This document shows positions 21,701 through 30,700 of a DNA stretch of 64,000 bases, piece by piece; the stretch's first letter is position 1; each line of letters opens with the position of its first letter. The DNA is from Rosistilla oblonga. Its GTDB lineage: Bacteria > Planctomycetota > Planctomycetia > Pirellulales > Pirellulaceae. Location: contig NZ_CP036292.1 of assembly GCF_007751715.1 (NCBI RefSeq), positions 6,331,339 through 6,395,338 on the forward strand, in the 5' to 3' direction. The translations under genes and the position numbers were made by a program. The notes under the pieces were generated by a model. It saw only the letters and a list, made by a program, of their open reading frames with translations, was not told where the DNA came from and searched no databases.

Positions 21701-24700
21701 TCGTTGTATCGAGATGAGCAGTTAAACCAGCACTCAACAACTCATCCTGCAGGCGTTGAGCGATAGCGCTGGGCGTGTCGGTCAAATTAAAGTTGATCAA
21801 ACCGTCGCCAACGACCTCGGTCCCGCCCTCTTGGAACGTGAAGCGATGAGCATCGATCTGCACAAATCCTCCCGAAGGGATCGTGACAGCACTTGGCACA
21901 CGCATCTCCAGCCCGTTGTCGAACTCGAAGGTCGACAACGCGCCAGTGCTTGCGTCCCGCAACTGCATCGTATCGCCATCGGTGATGTTCGCTCCCGCGA
22001 CAGCTCGCAGTTCTTCACCACCCAAGAATGGACTTCCGATCGCCATCGAACCCGCAGTCGAGAAATCGAATCGGATCCGAACGCCCGACATCCCAGCAAA
22101 ATCGTCCAACGACACGCGAGCCTGACGCCAACTGACAGGAGCACCGTTGTCGTTGACGTCGTATAGTTCCTGAACCAGATCGGTTCCACCCGCAGTAAGC
22201 TCGTCGAATTCGTCGCCACTACCGCTATTGATAGCTCGCGGTTGGCTAGGGTTCAACCCGCCGTTAGTGTTAAATCCGTCAGGAGACCCACCGGCGTCGG
22301 TGCGATCGCTGTTGTTGGTCGCCAACAACCGCCACACGCCGTCTTCGCCGGCGGCAAAGACACGCAGCGAATCGAGCATCCAATCGTCGCGATTGGCCCC
22401 GTTGGAACCGGCCAGATCGTCGTTGGCGTTTTCGGTTTCCAGGAAGTAGTTGAAGTACAGAGCGGGACGATCAGCCGAACTGTAGGCCGACAGATCCAAC
22501 GGATTACTTTCGATCGACCCCAACGCACCGCCGGGGAAGTTGTACGTGTTGTAGTCTCCAGCGTAGTCGTCGACCACGCCTGCACCGCTGCGATTGTCAC
22601 CGATGTCGTAGATACCGTTCCAATTGCCGGTCTGGATATCGCTGCCCGAGGTGCGTGGATTCTCGAATCCGAAATACAAGTGATTGTTGCTGGTTCCCGA
22701 TTCGACGTTGCGATTGGAATTGCCATCGGGCGAGGGGTCGACGCCGTAACCATCCTGATCGCTGGCGGCACTTCCGATATCGGGATTGCTGTTCGAAACG
22801 TGCCACAGGTTGACGTCGAGATTCGAAAACGCCAATCCGGTCGCGCCGAACTGATTGGTTTGCAACGACGTTGCCCCGTTGGCGAAGATCGCTTGTGGCC
22901 GGCCCATCGTATCAAACGCATAGATCGTACCGTTGGTCGCGACACCAAACAGCGTATCGCTCAAGCGACCACCTTCCAGGTTCCGTGGCCCGACCGTCAA
23001 ACCCGAAAACTGGATCCGATTCCCATTGGCATCGGTCAACGTCGCGATGTAATCACCGCGATTGCTGGACGATCCTAGTTGGAACGGCGCCGCATTAGAA
23101 GACGACGTGTTTCCGACCACACGGTACAAGTCGCCTGTTTCACTGACGGCGAACAATTCGACTTCGTCAAAGCCATCGAATCGGAAATCGGTTTCCACGG
23201 TCGCCAAGCCGGTGATGTTGCCGCCACCGGGCGTGTCTTGAACATCGAAGGCACTGCTGATCGATGTGTGCTCGAACAGGCCATCGACAGCGACCAGTTT
23301 GTCGCCGTATTGATCGACGCCGAAGTTCAACGACTCCAACACACTCGCCAATCGCGTCGCCAACTCGGTCCCCGATTCCCCGACAACCAATGCCACGGGA
23401 ACGCGTCCAGCCTGAACGCCCGCGGTGACTGGATCGCCAGAGACCGTCATGTAGGTCGCTGTGGGAGTGACACTGATCGCAGTGGCACCAGCAAAGATGG
23501 TCGACGTTCCAACGGCGACGGTATCCAATCGAGATCCGAAATCGGAGACGTCGAGATCGCCAAATGCTTCAGCGATCTCTTGGCTGGAAGCAAACGCGTT
23601 GATCGAAAGCGCAACCGCACCGGGAGTTGTAATCCCCGCCTGGCCAGTCGCCAGCAGGCCGCTGGAGCCGATCGAGATCGATTGTTCGCCTTGAATATCG
23701 ATTTCGTCACCGACCGCAACTGCGGACAGGCCACCGATATTTGCTTGATTCACCGCAGCAGCGATCGCTGTCGCAAGCTGTGCCGATGTCTGCGTTGCTT
23801 GGAATGCGATCGCGATCCGGTTGGGATCGTCCAACGTGTTATTGCTGTCGAATTCGAATTCAAGTGGGAAACCCGACGCGGTCGTGACTGTCAACGTATC
23901 GCCGTCGCTGATGCTGGTCACACCGCCAACTTGTTGGGACTGTAAGATCTCGCCCGTGTCGACTTCGATCGCATGAATCGATCCCGACGAATCGGTGATC
24001 GTGATCAGATCGCCATCGGTTAGGGTGCCCAAACTGGTATCGAAATCGATCGACAGCCCGGAATCAAACTCCAACGTCCCCGTCCCGCCATTTTGCGAGA
24101 CCGTAAACAGTTCCGCATCGAGAATCGACGGGAACGGTACGACATTCACAAACGCGCTCTGCGTATTCAGGATTTCATCGATGTCCGTATCGATGTATCC
24201 GCGTTCGACGACGACGGTACCCGATCGATAGTCTGGTGCCGATCCGCCGACCACGCCATTGGCGTTGGTGCGGTTGCCGCTTGGCGAACTGATGCCAGCC
24301 CCATTCGACGGATTGTGCCGGTAGATCCAGTTGGTTTCGTGAACATCATTAACGCTGACATCGGCGCGTTGCGACACCGAAACCAAAGCGAGATCCTTGG
24401 CAAATTCACCGATCTGCGTGCTGTTGCCGCTGGCGCCGACGTAGGTGATCGCTTCGAATGACAATCCATCACCGTTACGCGTGGTGCCACCTTGAGTGTT
24501 ACTTTGGGCACGTTGTGCAGTGCCGTTGGCCGGATTCACCTCATACGTAAGGATCCCCGCATCGCCGACCTTGTTGGAGTCGCCACCCTCGGTCGACAAC
24601 CGCAAGAAGTCATCGTAGTTGGCGTCGGTGATCGCTCCGCTGGTTTCACCAAAGCCGTACAGATTTCCGTCGGGACGCATCGCGATATCGCGAACGTTGT

Positions 24701-27700
24701 ATCCCGTACCGCCGTCGGTCGAATTCGAAACGATCGACTCGCGAACCCCGGTGTAAGGATCGACTGTCGACAACGTCGAACTGGTCGTCACGTACAACAC
24801 AACATCGCTAAGCGTATAGTCGATGCGGTTGCTGTTGCCATCGAAGGCCACCGTGACCGGTGCGGTGGCAGTCGTCGAACCGGCAAATCCTACCAACCCG
24901 TTGCCGGTGTTGAAGTAATTGTCTTGAATGCCATCGTCGTTGAAATCGTGATCCGATGAGATCCGTTCAACGCTGCTGATCGGTTCGACGCGGACCAACG
25001 GATTGCTTGGATTGGCGGTCTGGAATTGTTCCAGTTGTTCGCTGACCCGGCTGTTGTTGGTGACCGCCAAGTAGTAGCTGCCCGCGGTCAGTTCCATCGT
25101 CCCCAGCCAAGCGTCCAACGGACCTCCCGAACCACGCGACAGATCGTTTTGGTCGACGCCTTGGTTTGGAGCACTCTGGTCGTCGAGAATGTTCGAATCG
25201 GTACCGAAGGCCAACAAGCGGATCTCGTTGGCGCCGACGCCGCCGATATCGGGACGCCCGAACAACCAGATCGATGTGTTAGGCCGGGCCAAGCCGTCGG
25301 CATAATCGACGTCGATAACGACAGGTGTGTGCAGAACATTTTGGTTCAACGGATCGACCGAATCGGATTCGACCTGGAATTCGAACCAGTCGATATCGTC
25401 GGTACGGCTGGGGTTGGAGAGGTCGAAGATCTGTCCGGCAACCGACAACGCAGCCCGATCGGTCGCGTTGAGCGCGCCCAAGTCGATAGCACCGCCGATG
25501 GTATTGTTCCCATCGCTGCTGCCGGTCATCGGTTCGGAAGCTTCACCCAATAGCGGGCTGTGCATCGGCAAGCCACGCACCTCGATCGCCGAGGTTGCAT
25601 AACGGATCTCGGCCTGACGAATCGTCGATCCACCATGCTCTTGCTGTTCGCCGATTCGCAACTGCAACTGATACGTGCCGCTGGTTCGTCCTTCGCCGAC
25701 AAGATCGTTTTCGTACGCGACGCCATCGGCCGGATCGTTCACGATATCGCGGGGCTGAGGATCGTTCGGATCCTGGTTGTTGCTGCGAACACGAACGAAG
25801 AAGGTGTTTGTCGTCCCCGTCGATCCTGGCAATGTCAATCGCATGCCGGCGTCGTAGAGATTGGTCGAATAATCGTCGCGGAACGAACCGTCGATCGAAT
25901 TGGTCGGTCCCAGCGGATCGCGTTGCATCACGTTGACGCGGTTGGCTGGCAGCAGGCTTTCGTTCGCCAACAGCGTGGTGGTCATCGTCGATTCGGCGTG
26001 CGAATTGTCGCTGAGTGCGATGATGTCGCCATTGACGTTGATGACTTCGATGATCGTATCCAAAGCCGACGAAGTTCGGTCGATATCGATCCAAACCTCG
26101 GTCCCCGCTTTGGCGTTAAAGCTGTAGACGTCGACGTCGGCAGGCTGGCTGATCACACCATGCACGGTGAATCCAAGCCGCAGGTTGTCGTCGCTGCTGG
26201 TTTCCGATGCCGCCAAATCGCCCAGGAACTCGGCGCTGCTGGGGTTGGCGTTGTTGCCGACAGCGTTTTGCGATTGCACGCGGTCGGGCGATTCGGTCTC
26301 GTTGACGGTTTCGACGTTTCGGTCGTTGCTGAATTCATCCAGCACCAAACCCTGCCAATCGCCAGCGGCCGGTGTCGTTGCGTTTCCGTTGCCATTGGTG
26401 TCGCTGAGCGCTTGCCCCAAGGGGTCGAACCCGGCACCCACGGTGTCGTCGTCCAAACTTGTCAAGACAACGGGGAATCCAGGAGCTCCCAATACGTGCA
26501 GCGTGCCGCCGACGCGATCTTCGATATCCAGCGGTCGCCCGGTGGCGATGATCTCAGCTCCCGTACCAAACTTGACAACCAAGCTCTCCTGCGGATCGCT
26601 CTGCAATCGCAGGCCGCCATAGCTGAACAGATCTGGGATCTGAATCAATTCGGGACCGCCCTGCAGGTCGGGGCGGAAATTATCGACGACGTGTACGATG
26701 TCGGTGTCATCCCAGACGACTTCGGTCGTCAATGTGCCGCCGCGAACCGCCAAACCATTGATCGCGTTGTCGCCCAAGCGGTTTCCGTCGACCAGCGGAC
26801 CAAAGTTGGTGCGGACATCGGTGCGATTGTCGGCAGTTCCGGTTTGACGTCCATAATCCAACACGATCTCGCTGTTGAGCGCGTTGACGTTGATGCTGAT
26901 CGCAGCGGTCAGCCCCACGTCGTTGTTGCGGATCACGTTGTCGACGATCACCGGTTGCGCGTTGCGAACAAAGATCACCGCGGGCTCGTTGAAACCGTGC
27001 CCGTCGCGTTGCACGCCAGCTTGGCCACCCAGCCCCGATGCGTTGTGTTCGAACGTTGTATTGGCAACGCGGCCTTCGGCTTGAATGATCTCCAAGGCGT
27101 TAAAGCCGGCAAACGTACCACCGGTCTCCACGACACCGCCAGCAAACGCGATATACGCGTGATCGATGCTGACACTACCGATTGGGCCGATGTAGATACC
27201 GCCCCAATCGCCAGCCGATGCGACCGTTGCCGCAACGTCGCCGTTGGTGTCAAAACTTCCACCGGCACCGTATCGGTCGTCCGAAGACGAGGTAAACAGG
27301 ACCTGTTTCCCGTCGGTTCCCTCGGCGATCAATTGAGCGCCAAATCCGGTTTCGATTCGGGCGTCGTCCATTTTGACGATGATGCCTGGATCGATCGCCA
27401 GCCGCGCATCGGTCCGCGCCCGCAGTTGGGTCGCGCTGATCGTCGGCAGGCTGTCGAGCGGATCGCCAGTGATGGTTCCGATGATCAGAGTCGAACCATC
27501 GTCGACAAAGCTGCTCTCGTTGAGATTTGTGATCCCAGCCACATCGAACTCACCGCTGACGGTGTTCAAGCGATAGATCACGCGGAACTGCGTCTCGCCA
27601 CTGAAACCGGTGTTCAAAGCGCCCAACTGAGTGATCGGCGACGAACTGGTCTCCAACCCCGAGAAGTTCTCGAAACTCACCTGTTCGCCGGCGGCTGTCG

Positions 27701-30700
27701 TGACGCGGATCACCTCGTCGAAGACAACTTCGGTTTGATTACCGATCGAGGCCTCGTTCAGCAGCCCAATCCGATAGACGTGGGTGCCAGCGGGGAGCGT
27801 CGAATCGATGTTCGGTTCCGCAGTCGCAACGGTTGCGTTAAGCGTAGCGCCAAGGCTGGTGCCGAGATCGACATACGAGGTGCGGTTACGGTCGAGTTCC
27901 GCAACCAATTCGAACTTACCGGCGCCATCGGGTTGGCTGCGATACAGTCGCCGTGCAATGAAGTCGCCCGTGGCCGCAGGTAGGCTGGTCAGCGCGACTT
28001 GTTCTCCAGCGACAACGTTGATCGACGCGGTTGCATCGCTCGGCAACGATTCTCCGCCAAAGCGATCGACGTAGGTCACGCGATACGTGTACGTTCCGGT
28101 CGCCAAGGTGCTGTCGGCGTTGGCCGAAGCGTTCGACACGATACCTGTCGCTGGCGGCTTGGTCGACTCCAGAATCGGACCACCTGGGGTCCCTTGGATC
28201 AACAGGTTTTCGCCGATCACATGGACGATATCGGTATCGTCGAAGCGGGCGGGAACCGACAGTTGTTTTGTCGCTTCACCAGCAGGCGTGTCGACGCGAA
28301 CGAACAACCCGTTGGTCGAATTGCTCAGCAGGACGTTGCCGCGAATATCGGGACCGACGCGGTCGTAATCGCTGACAAACGCATCGTTGCGTTGGTACAG
28401 CGGAGAGTTGAAGTTGGTCTCCAGGAAGCTATCGCCATCGGCGCTGATCGCCGCGTCGGCACTAAATTGGATCTCGTTGTAAAGCAGCGTCGGTCGCGCG
28501 GCCGACATATGGATTGGGTTGACCGTCTGGCTTTGGCTGTTGACGGTAACACGACCACCGCCGTATTGGAAATCGCCATGCCCGACGTAGTTCAAGAAGA
28601 TGCCTTGTCGCTCCAAGTTGGCGCGTCCCTCGGCATTGTCGACGTCGTTTTTGAATTCGATACCGCCCCAGTTGCCACTGGCTGGCGTGGTCGCCAGCGG
28701 GTTGGTGTCGACGCCGATCGATTGATCGTCGTAACTTGTGAACCGCACCTCGCCGTCGCCACGGCCAAAGATGCCATTGGTGCCGACCAGAATATCGTTG
28801 GCGTCGCGGAGATCGTAATACGGGGTGCCGAGCACCTGCAACGAACCGCCACTGACATCGACACTGCTGCTGCTGCTGCCAGCGACGATCCGAGCGTCCT
28901 TCAATTTGAAGATCGCCCCAGCGTCGATCTGGACATGCACGCCCTGCGGAACTTCCATCGTCGCACCATCAGCCAACGGTGCATTGGACGAACCACCGCG
29001 ACCGATCTCGTAAGCGAAGTTATCGCCCAGCGTGGTCATGTTGCCATCCAAGCCACCGTTGCCGACGATCCGAACCGTGTCGCCCGGACGTGCGGCGGCA
29101 AACGCGTTTTTGATGTTGTTGTAGGGATTGTCTAGCGTGCCGACCAATTGCCCCACACCGTTGTTGGTGCTGTGCGATTTATCGACATACAGCGTCCGAG
29201 GCTGCGTCGGCGTCTGCCCCGCCAGATTGCCTTCATCCAGCACGCTGCGGAACCAGAAGTTGAACTCGCCACCGGCGGCGCCGTCGCCATCGCCGTCCAA
29301 CGGCGTCCCCTGCGTATCGACGATCTGAGAAACCGAGTTTGGCGAGAAGTTCACCAGCAGTTCATACGTTCCCTCGCTGGTTCCTCCCATGCCGCTGTCG
29401 GGCAAAGACAGGTCAAACGCTTCGTTACCCGAAGCCGATACGGCCAGATAATATTCGCCCGGCTCGAGGTTCAATTCGATGAACGCATCTTCGCCGTAAT
29501 AATCGTCGTTGCGGGCGATCAGTTCCTGAACACCATCGTTGTCGCGATAGACCGACAGATAGGAATCCAACAGGCTCGCCGAACCGTTCAATCGTTCCGC
29601 AAACGTCTCAGCGGTGAAGACACCCGCCTCGGCGACTTGGAATTTGTAGACGTCGATGTCGCGACTTTCAGGCCGGTACAGATGTTGTCCCAGAACGTTG
29701 TCGACGTCGCCAGGGAGCGATGGTTCGACAGGATTGACGGCTGTCAGATTCGTGGCGCCGTTGTTGGCATACGTCACGCCAGCCAGCAAATTCTCTTCGC
29801 CACCCAAGGTGTAGTTGCGGATGACTCCCGAAGCGACGGTGCCGGGAGGGGCTTCGCTGGCCGATCCGACTCCCAGGGCCGACATCACCAACGTCATCGC
29901 GTGGGCGTAATAGCTGAGCCGCGAGGCGTTGAGCGGATCGGGGAGGCTCGATTCGTTGAACCATGATTCGCCAGCATCCATCAAGACGACGGTGCGGCCA
30001 AAGGTGTGAGCTTGTTGAGCGATTTCGGGTTGATTGGCGACCGAACCGAAGACGCCGCCAGGGCCGCTCTCGATACCCGCCACGACAAGATTGCCGGTCA
30101 CGATCGTCAAGCTGACGCCATCGATGCCGTTGACGCTGTGCGAATTGGTTTCGACAAAGTCGATACCCCAGCTATCGCCCAAGACCTCAAAGATCTCCCG
30201 CACCCGCTGTTTTTGCGCGTCGGTGATCGCATTAAACAAACTTTGTCCGAACCCGTCCTGTCCGTAAGGTAGGCTAGTATTGAAGTTGTAATATAGTCGC
30301 GAAATCGACGATCCCGTGGTGCCATCGAGCTCGTCGCCGTCTTGGAACAAGAAATGGCTCAGTTGATCGAAATCGCGCAGCCCCTGTTCGTCGTATCCGC
30401 CGGGATATTCCAACGCGTAACTATCCAACGCTCGGATCTCTTGTCGAATCAGCGTCGACGTCGATCCACTCAACGCGCCCAACGACAACGAATCGGCTCC
30501 CGCAAAACTGCTGCCGACATCGCTGGAAACTCCCAATCGCAGATTGGTCGTCGAAACCGTTTGTCCCTCGCGAGTGTCGATCGCGATTCCATCCTCGGTG
30601 ACCACCGGAGACAGATTCAGTTCGGGATGAGCTTCGAGCGCCGACAGAATCGCGTCGCGGATCTGTGCGTTTGTCGCGCCAGCCGAAATCACGATCGGCA